Origin: Hyphobacterium sp. CCMP332
GTDB taxonomy: Bacteria > Pseudomonadota > Alphaproteobacteria > Caulobacterales > Maricaulaceae
Assembly (NCBI RefSeq): GCF_014323565.1
Contig: NZ_CP058669.1
Location: 1,887,501 to 1,951,500 of the forward strand
DNA: 64,000 bases
Direction: 5' to 3'
Shown: one piece after another, positions 24,322-32,628 of the stretch
How the letters are laid out: each line of letters begins with the position of its first letter
How positions within the stretch are numbered: the first letter of the stretch is position 1
Made by a program: the position numbers and the translations under genes
Notes under the pieces: generated by a model
Seen by the model: the letters and a program-made list of their open reading frames with translations, nothing else
The model's database searches: none
What the model was told of the DNA's origin: nothing

Positions 24322-25548
24322 CTAGCGCGAGATGCGGTCGCGATAGGCTTCGACTTCCGACTGCACGTCCTGCACCACGGCTTGGGAATAGACATTGGCA
24401 AGGTCGGTTTCCAGCGCTGCGGCAAGGCGGTCCCGGTCGACATTCAGCGACCGTGATCCGTCCATCTCGTATTCGGCCATCAGCGCCCAGTAATAGGCCC
24501 GCACCGGATCGCGCGGCACGCCATATCCGCCCGCCAGCGCGACGGCATAGAGGAAGCGCGACTCGGCATCCCCGCCGACCGCGCCCTGTGCAAACCATTC
24601 CGCCGCGGTGGCCGCATCGGCTTCGCCGTCATCAGTGCCGTTCAGCAGCATCAGCCCGTATTGGCCCATGGCCGGCGCAAACCCGGCTTCGGCCGATTGC
24701 CGAACCAGCGCAAAGGCCTGCGCGGCATCCTCCGGCCCGCCCTCGCCGGCGCCTGCCATCAGGCCCGCCTGCAAGGCCGCCTCGGCATGATCGGCCTGCG
24801 CCGCGCGGACATACCATTCGCGCGCGGCTTGCGGATTGTTCGGCCCGCGCTCCCAGACATCATACATCTGGGCCAGCTGGAACATGGCCTCGGCATGGCC
24901 CTGACTGGCGGCGCGCTCGGCCCATTCCAGCGCAAAGGGCGCATCCTGCGGCACGGGCGAGGCTTTCAGGATCAGGGCATAGGCCAGCATGGCGTCGATA
25001 TTTCCCGCCTGCGCCGCGCGCTGGAAATAGCCGCGCGCCTCGGTCGGCAACAGGCTGGCTTTGGCCGCCTGCGCCATCCGGCCCAGCCGATAGAGCGCGA
25101 CGGGCTCGTTCTGATCGGCCGCGCGCCGGTACCAGCGCACGGCCTGCGCATCACTGGCCTCTTCAATCTGGCGGTTTTCGTGCAACAGGCCCGCCAGCGT
25201 CGCCGCGCGCGCATGGCCGCCGGAGGCCGCATTGCGTGCATGCACATAGGCGGTTTCAAAATCTTCCGTCGCATAGGCCAGCTGTGCCCGGTCAAAGATC
25301 TCGGCCAGATTCGCCGTGCTCGATGGCGCCGTGGTCACCGGCGCGTCGGCATCGTCCAGCGACAGGGCGTCATTCTGGCGTTCGGCATCAATGAGCTGGA
25401 GACCGCGCAGGAGCGGTGCGGGCGCATCATCATCAGACGCCGCCTCTTCGGACGGCGCATCCACGGACGGTGCATCGTCCTGGGCGGACGCCTGTCCGGT
25501 CACCAGAAGCAGGAAAAGAAACAGCGCGGTCAATACGCGACAGACCAT
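24322..25548 (-). CDS. Exported Sel1-like (TPR) repeat protein
   Basis: 408-aa exported protein. The signal peptide (residues 1-22, ending TGQASA) is followed by a Ser/Asp/Ala linker of about 60 residues and then seven to nine Sel1-like repeats with the ALYRLGRMA, AEAMFQLAQMYD and AAEWFAQGAVGGDAESRF type of units. Sel1 repeats mediate protein contacts. The start at 25548 is preferred over the TTG at 25554 because GAGG is correctly spaced. It lies 12 bases after thiE on the same strand. Confidence 0.88.
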   Translation of the reverse strand: MVCRVLTALFLFLLLVTGQASAQDDAPSVDAPSEEAASDDDAPAPLLRGLQLIDAERQNDALSLDDADAPVTTAPSSTANLAEIFDRAQLAYATEDFETAYVHARNAASGGHARAATLAGLLHENRQIEEASDAQAVRWYRRAADQNEPVALYRLGRMAQAAKASLLPTEARGYFQRAAQAGNIDAMLAYALILKASPVPQDAPFALEWAERAASQGHAEAMFQLAQMYDVWERGPNNPQAAREWYVRAAQADHAEAALQAGLMAGAGEGGPEDAAQAFALVRQSAEAGFAPAMGQYGLMLLNGTDDGEADAATAAEWFAQGAVGGDAESRFLYAVALAGGYGVPRDPVRAYYWALMAEYEMDGSRSLNVDRDRLAAALETDLANVYSQAVVQDVQSEVEAYRDRISR

Positions 25549-25560
25549 GGTCAACCTCGT

Positions 25561-26181
25561 CTACTCGCCCCGCATCAATGCGTTGAACGCTATAACGGCT
25601 GCCGCCGGTCCGTCCACATGCGACCACACACCCGACGACACGGCGAGGAAATCCGCGCCCGCCTCGATCAGCGGTTTGGCATTGTCCACCGTGATGCCGC
25701 CAATGGCGACACAGGGTAATTCGAACAGGTCCGACCACCACTCCAGTATCTCCGGATCCGCCGTGGTCGGCGCATCCTTGGTCGCGGTCGGATAGAAGGC
25801 CCCGAAGGCGACATAATCGGCTCCCGCCTCGCCCGCCTGCATCGCCAGATGGCGGCTGTCATGACAGGTCACGCCCAGCATGCGGTTCGGGCCAATCGCC
25901 TCGCGCGCCGCTTTGGCCGGCACATCGCCCTGCCCGACATGCACACCGTCACAGCCCAGCGCCACGGCCAATTCCGGATCATCATTCAGGATCACTGCCA
26001 CGCCCATCGATTGCGCGAGTTTGATCAGCGGCGGGGCGAGGCGTTTGATCTCCTCCACCGAATGATCCTTCAGGCGCAGCTGCAGGGCGGCCACCTCACC
26101 GGCCTGCAAGGCCTCGGCGAGCATGTCGTCAAAACCGGCCTCGAGGCGCGGCGGCGTGATCAGATAAAGCTGGCAAGTCAT
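25561..26181 (-). CDS. thiE: Thiamine phosphate synthase
   Basis: 206-aa TIM-barrel enzyme joining HMP-PP and thiazole phosphate to thiamine phosphate. Motifs [29 protein letters not shown] and IGGIT are typical; TPTATKD-like region [10 protein letters not shown] also fits. The start at 26181 ([11 protein letters not shown]) is chosen because the family begins right before the first strand; the frame extends to 26328 without family similarity. No THI-box riboswitch was recognised upstream. Confidence 0.92.
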   Translation of the reverse strand: MTCQLYLITPPRLEAGFDDMLAEALQAGEVAALQLRLKDHSVEEIKRLAPPLIKLAQSMGVAVILNDDPELAVALGCDGVHVGQGDVPAKAAREAIGPNRMLGVTCHDSRHLAMQAGEAGADYVAFGAFYPTATKDAPTTADPEILEWWSDLFELPCVAIGGITVDNAKPLIEAGADFLAVSSGVWSHVDGPAAAVIAFNALMRGE

Positions 26182-26222
26182 GAGGGTGCTCTTAGCGCGG
26201 AAGGCCGGTCGGTAGGAAGGGG

Positions 26223-27020
26223 CTACTGAAGCGGAAACACCCAGCTGCTGTCGTCGCGCTGGACTGCGAAGGAGCAGGTGTAAGGATTGCCGCGAGCTGG
26301 AAACAGATGAATTGAGCGGTTGGGCCAATCGGCTTCATCACAATCTTCCGAAAACTGGCATGCACAAACACCATAGCCATGATTGGGCGATGGGTTCTGA
26401 GCCGCAACGACATCAATGAAGGCAAAGACTTCAGTTGACGTCCGCTCCTCCTCATCCGACCAGGGCAGGGCTCCCCAAAATGCCTCAATCAGAGGCTCGC
26501 CAAGCTCCGGAGGGGCGGGTATCACGATATACTCATCCTCAGGCCATGATAAAGATGTGGCCGGTCGCTCCTCCAAAATATCCAGTACAATTGTATCCCT
26601 TAGCTCCGAGGCTCTATCCGTACATATAGATATCACATCGGCATCTGGATCAGTGAGGTCAGCGCCAGGAATTCTGACGCCGGAACAGTGTGCCGAATAT
26701 TCCGCGTCAACCATAACTCGATTAAATCGAACGATATCGTCGCCGGTCCGTCGCAGACGAAAGAAGATGCCCGCGCACGATCCAGAATCGTGCGCTTGAT
26801 CCATAGATTGTTCGGACCCCGGATAATATTCGATCTCGTCGCAGATATTGCAATCATAGCCGACGCAATGATCCATATCACCGACAACCCGAACTCGCCG
26901 TCCATCCCACGCCCACGGGTCCTCATGGATTTCTGCAATCGTCACCAAGGGCGGCACGGTTTCCGCTTCCGGCGCGCCGGTTTGTAGCATCACCACAGCC
27001 GTCAGTAATTCGATCAGCAT
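26223..27020 (-). CDS. Cysteine-rich hypothetical exported protein
   Basis: 265-aa protein of unknown function. The N terminus [15 protein letters not shown] is weakly hydrophobic and may be a signal peptide. The mature part has ten Cys, grouped as C-x4-C-x2-C near residue 52-60, single Cys in mid-protein and CAC plus two more near the C terminus, suggesting disulfides outside the cytosol. A segment [15 protein letters not shown] near residue 37 resembles the first strands of OB-fold exported proteins, an inference only. GGGAGG precedes the start at 27020. The gene is visibly richer in A/T than its neighbours, which suggests acquisition. Confidence 0.65.
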   Translation of the reverse strand: MLIELLTAVVMLQTGAPEAETVPPLVTIAEIHEDPWAWDGRRVRVVGDMDHCVGYDCNICDEIEYYPGSEQSMDQAHDSGSCAGIFFRLRRTGDDIVRFNRVMVDAEYSAHCSGVRIPGADLTDPDADVISICTDRASELRDTIVLDILEERPATSLSWPEDEYIVIPAPPELGEPLIEAFWGALPWSDEEERTSTEVFAFIDVVAAQNPSPNHGYGVCACQFSEDCDEADWPNRSIHLFPARGNPYTCSFAVQRDDSSWVFPLQ

Positions 27021-27199
27021 TCCCTTGCCTCCCATAGAGCATGAAAAGCCTATCCGGACACGCCGGCCTCCCACAAGCCTGACGCGCAAATCAGCCACCG
27101 CCGCCTTGCGCGCGAACCCGCTCGCCTTCCACGAGAATGATGTTGCGAAACCGTCATATTTCACACAGCGTCCGGACCGGGTGGGGAGGACAAGCAATC

Positions 27200-27592
27200 A
27201 TGATGCGTATTCTCAACATGCTGATCCTGGGGGGATTAGCGATCTGGGCGGCCTCGTTCTTTCTGAGCGGCCCGGCCTCCAGCGCAGGCGCAACCACACT
27301 GACCATGGCAGAAAGAGCCGCCTTTGCCGAAGAGGCCTGCACCGCCGCCTGGGCGGCCATGCCCGGCTTCGGCCCGGTGACCCCACAGGCCGCCGCCGCG
27401 CGCGAGGATTATGACGAGGTCTATGCCTGCACCGGCATCGTGCCGCAGGCGGGCGAGGTCCTGCTGGTCGCGCGCTATGCCGGCGGTCCGCGCGAACGCG
27501 CCGTCAGCTACCGCATCGACGCGCTGTGCGACGCCACCGGCAAATCCCTGCTGGAAGATGGCGGACGCCTGCCGGAAGCGTGCGAGGGCTAG
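27200..27592 (+). CDS. Hypothetical exported protein
   Basis: 130-aa protein with an N-terminal hydrophobic segment (residues 3-20) that can be a signal peptide. The mature part is Ala/Glu-rich with three Cys and no recognised domain. The start at 27200 is preceded by GGGGAGGA; the frame runs upstream to 27137 but without support. Its stop is 3 bases from the convergent CPBP protease gene. I do not recognise it. Confidence 0.6.
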   Translation: MMRILNMLILGGLAIWAASFFLSGPASSAGATTLTMAERAAFAEEACTAAWAAMPGFGPVTPQAAAAREDYDEVYACTGIVPQAGEVLLVARYAGGPRERAVSYRIDALCDATGKSLLEDGGRLPEACEG

Positions 27593-27595
27593 ACC

Positions 27596-28444
27596 TTAAA
27601 GCCCTTCGGCGCGCGCCTTGCGCCAGTAGATCAGCGCCAGAACTGTGACGACCAGCGGCACCATCAAGCCGTATTCATCGATCCAGACCCCGGTCCGTTC
27701 CGTTTCGAGCGTCAGCGGCGTGAAGATTTTCTGGATGTAGATATTATGCGCCCCGTGGAACATGACGGCGGGCCACAGGGAGCGCGCACGGAAAGTGTAA
27801 TATGTCATGATCACCGACATGGCGACGATCATCAAAGTAAAACAGGCCAGCTGGAACAGCGTATTGCCGCCGCCATAGGCGATGATGACCGGATAGTGCC
27901 AGACCGCCCATAACAGGCCGCTGATCAGACAGGTCGCCTCGAACGACATCAGTTTACGAAGCTCCCAGACCAGAAAGCCGCGCCAGCCGATTTCCTCACC
28001 CGCAATCGTGCCCAGCGATTTCACGAACTGCACCACCGCCATGAGCACCACCATCAGGGCGATCACCATCCAGGTGGACGCCTCGGGCAAGCCCAGCTGC
28101 GCGCGCCAGTCGGCGAACGTCTCCGGATTGCCCATGCCGCCAAAGCCGAGCAACCAGGCGAGGCCATAGGCGGCCGAAACATAGACGACCGGCACCAGAT
28201 AGCCGGCCCAATTGGGGCCGAATCCGCCCCAGCGCCAGGGCAGGCCGGAAATTGTCCGGCCCCGGAGCTTCAGCGTCACAAAGGCGGACAGGGCAGGCAT
28301 CATCATCAGCGTCCCGACATAGAGCGAGGTCGGCACCAGACGCACAATTGCAAAATGCGCCACGGCGCTCCCAATCGTCAGGATCACCAGAAACAGGCCG
28401 AGCGTTGCGATGGTTGATCGCTTGTCAGTCGCGTGTGTGTCCAT
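27596..28444 (-). CDS. CPBP family intramembrane metalloprotease
   Basis: 282-aa membrane protein of the CPBP (Abi/CAAX, Rce1-like) family with seven or eight hydrophobic segments. The three active-site blocks are present: EEIGWRGFL (two Glu and Arg), WAVWHYP (His) and FHGAHN (His/Asn). AGGAGG precedes the ATG. Divergent from the MarR-type gene across a 100-base promoter region with palindromes. Some members process bacteriocin-immunity or stress factors; the substrate is unknown. Confidence 0.88.
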   Translation of the reverse strand: MDTHATDKRSTIATLGLFLVILTIGSAVAHFAIVRLVPTSLYVGTLMMMPALSAFVTLKLRGRTISGLPWRWGGFGPNWAGYLVPVVYVSAAYGLAWLLGFGGMGNPETFADWRAQLGLPEASTWMVIALMVVLMAVVQFVKSLGTIAGEEIGWRGFLVWELRKLMSFEATCLISGLLWAVWHYPVIIAYGGGNTLFQLACFTLMIVAMSVIMTYYTFRARSLWPAVMFHGAHNIYIQKIFTPLTLETERTGVWIDEYGLMVPLVVTVLALIYWRKARAEGL

Positions 28445-28506
28445 GGCCTTTTTCCTCCTGTGTCTCTGTTCCGGATTGACCGGACCGGTCGCGATATATA
28501 TAAATA

Positions 28507-28530
28507 CACAATCAATTGTGCAATTAATTG
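28507..28530. promoter_or_regulatory. Palindromic operator between CPBP protease and MarR gene
   Basis: Two abutting palindromes: CACAAT-CA-ATTGTG (28507-28520) and CAATTAATTG (28521-28530). They overlap TATATATAAAT immediately left, which can serve as -10 for the protease gene on the other strand. MarR regulators bind such AT-rich palindromes in their own divergent promoters, so this is the probable operator. Confidence 0.6.
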
Positions 28531-28545
28531 TGGAATAATCAAGGC

Positions 28546-29037
28546 ATGCAGAACAGCAACATCATGGACACCCACCCGCTGAGCGGCGCTTTCCTGTCGA
28601 ACAAGCTCTTGCGGCTGGTCGAGACGATTGCCGATCAGGGGGAAGTCTTGCTGGACTCGGCCGGCATCCGCATTCCGCCGCGCGCGATTTCCACCGTGCT
28701 GATGATCGGCGAGGTCGACAATGTCACCGCTGCCGACATTGCCAACGCACTGGATCAACCACATCAGCTCGCCACACAGCGCATCACGCTTCTGATCGAG
28801 CTGGGTCTGATTGCCAGGACGCCGCATGCCACCGACAACCGGCGCAAAGTGCTCAAACTGACCGCAGAGGGGCAGGCGCAATACACGCTGTTGATGGACA
28901 TGCTCGGCCACATCCGGGCGGCCATGGACGCGCTCTATGAAGAGCTGGGCTGCAATCTGGCCGACATCGCCGCCAAAGCCGTCGACGCCCTGAACGACCG
29001 GCCCCTGATCGAACGCATCGGAAAAACGCCGGCATAG
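28546..29037 (+). CDS. MarR-like winged-helix transcriptional regulator
   Basis: 163-aa regulator. Winged-helix core with ADIANALDQPHQLATQRITLLIELGLI (recognition helix) and DNRRKVLKLTAEG (wing), as in MarR proteins. ATG at 28546 or 28564 are both possible; neither has a strong ribosome-binding site (AAGG only two bases before the first). The divergent protease gene is its likely target through the palindromic operator. The inducer is unknown. Confidence 0.82.
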   Translation: MQNSNIMDTHPLSGAFLSNKLLRLVETIADQGEVLLDSAGIRIPPRAISTVLMIGEVDNVTAADIANALDQPHQLATQRITLLIELGLIARTPHATDNRRKVLKLTAEGQAQYTLLMDMLGHIRAAMDALYEELGCNLADIAAKAVDALNDRPLIERIGKTPA

Positions 29038-29040
29038 GCG

Positions 29041-29247
29041 CCGATGTTACGGTCGCCCGCCTGCCTGGACACACCCCCGGAGCCCGTGGAACCGAACCGG
29101 AGCCCAGTTCGAGTCGGACCGGAATTTTCCTGGAGTCGCCGAATGATCGTTCAGCTATTTTGTGATCCATCCTTTGACTAGATAACCGTCATCAGACACG
29201 CTTGGCCGTCCATGTCGAACTGATAATGATCGCTTTGAGGGGAAGAT
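29041..29247. other. Intergenic region without gene
   Basis: 207 bases between the MarR gene and the DUF6090 gene. No convincing open frame, terminator or promoter. TTTGAGGGGAAG at the right end is the ribosome-binding site of the next gene. Confidence 0.5.
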
Positions 29248-30000
29248 ATGCCGTTTCGAAGGCAGAAGGCTAATCTCGGTGCCCGGGACTGGGCTGCGGT
29301 CGGCCTTGATTTTGTGATCGTGTTGGTCGGCGTTTTATTGGCGTTTCAGATCAATTCCTGGAACGAAAACAGGATTGAGCGCAGAGCACAAAGCGCGGCC
29401 CTTGAGCGGTTGCTGTCTGAATCCGAGGAAGCCATTCACTATCTGAGCCGGTCCGTAGATCGCTTTGAAGAAGGAAACCAGAGCAGAGCAGAACTTCTCA
29501 CCCGCTTGCGCGAGGACGATTGGGAGGGCTTCAACAATGATGCGATGGCGTTTGGCATCGTAACGATTGGCAGGGCACCACCAGCTGCGCCACCGCGCAG
29601 CGCTTATGAAGAGATCATCGCCTCTGGCCGTTTTGCCGGAATTGGCGATGCCGCGGTGCGAGACGCCGTGACGGAATATTATGCGTCGGTCGATTACCTG
29701 AACGGCATGTCCGAGTACATTCAACGGCTATCCAGCGTGGAACCTTACTGGCGCCATGACGGGGTCACCGATGAGTATGCGCCTGATTACCCTTTTCAGA
29801 TCAGAACGGTCATCGACGTGGATGCGATGCGGGCGGACCCACAATTTGCGGAGATGCTGGTCCGTGGCCACCGGGTTCAGCTTTCTTTGACGCAGTGGTG
29901 GCGAACAGCGTTGGATGACGCTGTGGCAATGTGTGAGGAGTTGGCGCGTTTCTCTGACAGCACTTGCTCAATCCCGGGCGCCCGAGGCTCGCTCGACTAG
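29248..30000 (+). CDS. DUF6090-like membrane-anchored protein
   Basis: 250-aa protein. A single N-terminal transmembrane helix (residues about 18-36, FVIVLVGVLLAFQINSWNENR) has the DUF6090 pattern; the remaining 200 residues are helical and presumably outside the membrane. The family's role is unknown. A good ribosome-binding site (GAGGGGAAG) is present. It is followed at once by a RAYT-linked REP element. Confidence 0.75.
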   Translation: MPFRRQKANLGARDWAAVGLDFVIVLVGVLLAFQINSWNENRIERRAQSAALERLLSESEEAIHYLSRSVDRFEEGNQSRAELLTRLREDDWEGFNNDAMAFGIVTIGRAPPAAPPRSAYEEIIASGRFAGIGDAAVRDAVTEYYASVDYLNGMSEYIQRLSSVEPYWRHDGVTDEYAPDYPFQIRTVIDVDAMRADPQFAEMLVRGHRVQLSLTQWWRTALDDAVAMCEELARFSDSTCSIPGARGSLD

Positions 30001-30020
30001 CCGTTCAGTGCAAGAAAAAC

Positions 30021-30200
30021 AGGGACACACCATTAAGCTTCGCTTGTCCGCCCCGGCGCGGCGTGAGGCGCCGGGTCTTGCGCCGGTAAATTCCTGGAAT
30101 CAGGACGGTGGCGGCGGGGCCTGGACGGTGCGCGCCGGAGAGACGCTGCAATCCATTGCGGCAGGCGTGTGTTGGGAAGATTAAATGGTGTGTGTCCCCG
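30021..30200. repeat. REP/RAYT-derived element 1 with terminal inverted repeats
   Basis: Bounded by GGGACACACCATTAA on the left (from 30022) and TTAAATGGTGTGTGTCCC on the right (to 30198), near-perfect inverted repeats. The first 58 bases are almost the same as the start of element 2 at 30999 and include a hairpin CCGGCG...CGCCGG. The interior (30084-30183) reads in plus frame as a LysM-like remnant, SWNQDGGGGAWTVRAGETL. No transposase coding sequence is left. Confidence 0.7.
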
Positions 30201-30223
30201 TTTTTCGCCAATTTTACGCCCGC

Positions 30224-30814
30224 TTACTCGTAGATTGAGACGATGCTGCCAACCAGCTTGTAGATGGGTGGATAACCGCCGGGATGATCGGGCGATTCCG
30301 TTGAGCAATAGCCTTCCTCGCCCGCCGTTGGCCTGCCCCAAATGACAAAGCCCGTCGTACCGGCCTCGCTGCAAATATGCATATCCCGATTCATATATGT
30401 ACTGTGACCGCCCACCAGGGCATCGCCATCGAACGTGTGATACGGCGACGTGCTGGCCATCTCGACCCAGCGCGTTGTATGCCCCGGTGTCGGTACCAGA
30501 AACTGTAAATCTGTTGTCTGCGCGCCTTCGACAGTTCCTGCATACCAGGCATTGCATCGCGTGCCATCAAACCAGCCGATCCACAAAGAGCCAAAACTGC
30601 CAGAGATTTCCCGACTATCAGTCACACGGCAAAGCGGGCGCTGCGGCGCGCCGACAGCGTGCACGTAGTCGACCGGCGGCGTATCCTGACGCACCCAGAT
30701 ATATTCGTCTTGAGCGTCAGCGGCCGCGCTGAAGATCGCGGTGCCGGTGGCCATCGCCGCAAGCGACAGGGCTCCGGTGCCCAGGCGGGCCATCCAGGAC
30801 AGGGTCGATTTCAT
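30224..30814 (-). CDS. Exported protein with possible DM9-like repeats
   Basis: 196-aa exported protein with a signal peptide (residues 1-34, ending ADAQ). The mature part has two related halves, each with a Trp, an HAVG or ALVGGH segment, an ICS/LCR cysteine and a second cysteine 25-30 residues on, which recalls DM9 (DUF3421) repeats, though the match is weak. The function is unknown. It lies between the two REP/RAYT elements. Confidence 0.7.
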   Translation of the reverse strand: MKSTLSWMARLGTGALSLAAMATGTAIFSAAADAQDEYIWVRQDTPPVDYVHAVGAPQRPLCRVTDSREISGSFGSLWIGWFDGTRCNAWYAGTVEGAQTTDLQFLVPTPGHTTRWVEMASTSPYHTFDGDALVGGHSTYMNRDMHICSEAGTTGFVIWGRPTAGEEGYCSTESPDHPGGYPPIYKLVGSIVSIYE

Positions 30815-30998
30815 GGAATTTCCTGACTTCGGTAAAAACTAGGCTCGTAAAGCCCTATCCGCCACGCGGACCATCCCCTGCAGTAGGCCTAAAAAGAGAC
30901 TATGGCCAACGAATTCGAAGCAATATTTAGCCATTTCACAATGACCTGCTTCTGTCAGTTTTTCCCACTAAGCTGCAAACACCAGATGCGGAATGAAC

Positions 30999-31245
30999 AG
31001 GGACACACACCATTTAGCTCCGCTTGTCCGCTCCGGCGCGGCGTGAGACGCCGGGCCGACTTTGTCGATAGAGCCCGCCGTCTTTGTCTTCAAGGAAAGT
31101 TGGCTGGCGGCGATTGCCGCGCTGGACCACATGCTGCGGATATCCGGGCAGAACAATGCGCGCTGGTCCGGGCATGCCCGCAGTGTGGCGGAAGGCGCGC
31201 CAAGGCACGATTTGGGGGCTCACCGGAAACCGGTGTGTGTCCCTC
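30999..31245. repeat. REP/RAYT-derived element 2 with terminal inverted repeats
   Basis: Left end AGGGACACACACC (30999-31011), right end GGTGTGTGTCCCT (31232-31244), exact inverted repeats. The left 58 bases match element 1. Inside, on the minus strand, is the start of a RAYT transposase gene. The layout (GGGACACAC border, short leader, RAYT) is the usual one for these single-copy REP transposases, here with most of the gene deleted. Confidence 0.75.
31014..31175 (-). pseudogene. Truncated REP-associated tyrosine transposase (RAYT)
   Basis: From the ATG at 31175 the first 32 residues, RIVLPGYPQHVVQRGNRRQ and FLEDKD included, are the conserved N terminus of RAYT (Y1_Tnp, TnpREP) transposases. 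The frame then jumps to a short basic tail and stops at 31014, so about 200 residues with the HUH and catalytic Tyr are missing. It is a relic that cannot be active. Confidence 0.75.
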
Positions 31246-31370
31246 TTAATCCCTTATCCCCGTCCGCCGCATTGCGCCTAAACTCCCGTTCCATCGCCGG
31301 GCCGTCCCGCGGCGCGCCTTCCGGACATTACGGGGATAAAACCGGAAAAAACCGGAGTCAGGGGAGCCCG

Positions 31371-31503
31371 GCGGGGATAAAACCGGAATCATCAGAATGA
31401 CCACCATCGCCTTGCCAGACACGCCCATCCGCCCCTCGCGCACCTCCGGAATTGCAGGAGTTGTAGTAGGAGACAAAAATGCCGATTCCAATTTTATCCC
31501 CGC
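31371..31503. repeat. Small inverted-repeat unit
   Basis: GCGGGGATAAAACCGGAATC (31371-31390) and its near-perfect reverse complement at 31484-31503 (18 of 20 match) enclose 93 bases. A further direct copy of the left arm lies at 31331-31347. This could be a miniature inverted-repeat element or its decayed remains. No coding sequence inside is supported. Confidence 0.55.
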
Positions 31504-31558
31504 AATCGCGGACGGTCCGGCCAATCTGTCAGCGGGCGAGCCGGTGGGCGGCGGAATC

Positions 31559-32587
31559 TCAGCCCTGCGTTTCCAGCTCCGGCGTCCACTCCCCCATCGC
31601 GGCCAGACCATTCATGCGGGCCCGATGATTGAACGCTTTTTGCCCGGCAGCCACATCCTTGCCATTCCAGGCTTTCAGCGGGGCAGCCTGCAAGGCACGG
31701 CCATAGGAGAAGGTCAGCGCCCACGGCAGATCATATGCCGCATTCATGGCATTGAGGTGGGCCGTCGCGTCTTCGTCCGACTGTCCGCCCGAGAGGAAGG
31801 CAATGCCCGGCACCGCCGAGGGCACGCAATTGGCGAGGCACTGGACCGTCAGATCGGCCACGTCCTCGACACTGGCCTGTTCAGGACATTTCTTGCCCGG
31901 AATGATCATGTTGGGTTTGAGGATGATGCCTTCCAGCTGCACGCCTTGCGCATAAAGCTCATCAAACAGCTTCTTCAGCGCATATTCGGTGACTTCATAG
32001 CAGCGCTCGATTGTGTGATCGCCATCCATCAGGACTTCCGGCTCGACAATCGGCACAATGCCCGCTTCCTGACACAGGGCGGCATAACGCGCGAGCGCGT
32101 GCATGTTCACATCGACGCAATAGGGCGAGGGCATGCTGTCATCACCATCGCGGCCCATCTCGATCACGGCGCGCCATTTCGCAAAGCGTGCGCCCAGCTC
32201 ATGATATTCATTCAGGCGATCGCGCAGGCCATCCAGGCCCTCGGTGATTTTCTCGCCCGGCGCGCCCGCCAGATCCTTGGCGCCCATATCCACCTTGATG
32301 CCCGGAACCGCACCGGCATCGGAAATCAGTTTCGCCAGCGGCGTGCCGTCGGCGGCTTTCTGGCGCAGGGTTTCATCATAGAGGATGACGCCGGAAATAT
32401 ATTCATTCATCGCCGGCTGGGTGCGGAACAGCATTTCGCGCCAGTCGCGGCGGCTGTCCTCGGTCGAGGTGTGCCCGATCGTGTCGAAGCGCTTCTTGAT
32501 CGTGCCGGTGGATTCATCCGCCGCCAGAATGCCCTTGCCGTGTGCCACCATTTGCATGGCGATTTCGTTGAGTTGTTCGAGATCCAT
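31559..32587 (-). CDS. fba: Fructose-bisphosphate aldolase, class I
   Basis: 342-aa Schiff-base aldolase (not the zinc class II form), splitting fructose 1,6-bisphosphate. GILAADESTGTIKKRF is the typical N-terminal substrate loop, EPEVLMDGDH and LKPNMI (Schiff-base Lys) follow, then AFLSGGQSDEDAT. GGGGACA precedes the ATG. It is the last gene of the gap-pgk-fba unit; the distance to pgk is 41 bases. Confidence 0.95.
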   Translation of the reverse strand: MDLEQLNEIAMQMVAHGKGILAADESTGTIKKRFDTIGHTSTEDSRRDWREMLFRTQPAMNEYISGVILYDETLRQKAADGTPLAKLISDAGAVPGIKVDMGAKDLAGAPGEKITEGLDGLRDRLNEYHELGARFAKWRAVIEMGRDGDDSMPSPYCVDVNMHALARYAALCQEAGIVPIVEPEVLMDGDHTIERCYEVTEYALKKLFDELYAQGVQLEGIILKPNMIIPGKKCPEQASVEDVADLTVQCLANCVPSAVPGIAFLSGGQSDEDATAHLNAMNAAYDLPWALTFSYGRALQAAPLKAWNGKDVAAGQKAFNHRARMNGLAAMGEWTPELETQG

Positions 32588-32628
32588 CGTCTTGTCCCCA
32601 GCAGATCAGAAGGTTTGAAAGTCTAGCG

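Larger units (their letters stand above)
30815..31558. other. Long gene-free stretch with mobile-element debris
   Basis: 744 bases without a convincing intact gene. It holds REP/RAYT element 2 with a transposase relic and a second small inverted-repeat unit at 31331-31503. Bases 30815-30998 are A/T-richer than average and show no recognisable feature. Confidence 0.7.

Noticed and set aside
30902-31249. Plus-strand open frame of 115 codons over REP element 2
   Set aside because: It runs antisense to the RAYT relic and through the terminal repeats; no start signal and no family likeness.
31246-31611. Minus-strand open frame of 121 codons between RAYT debris and fba
   Set aside because: It reads through the inverted repeats, has no ribosome-binding site and its composition is Arg/Pro-rich as typical for spurious frames.
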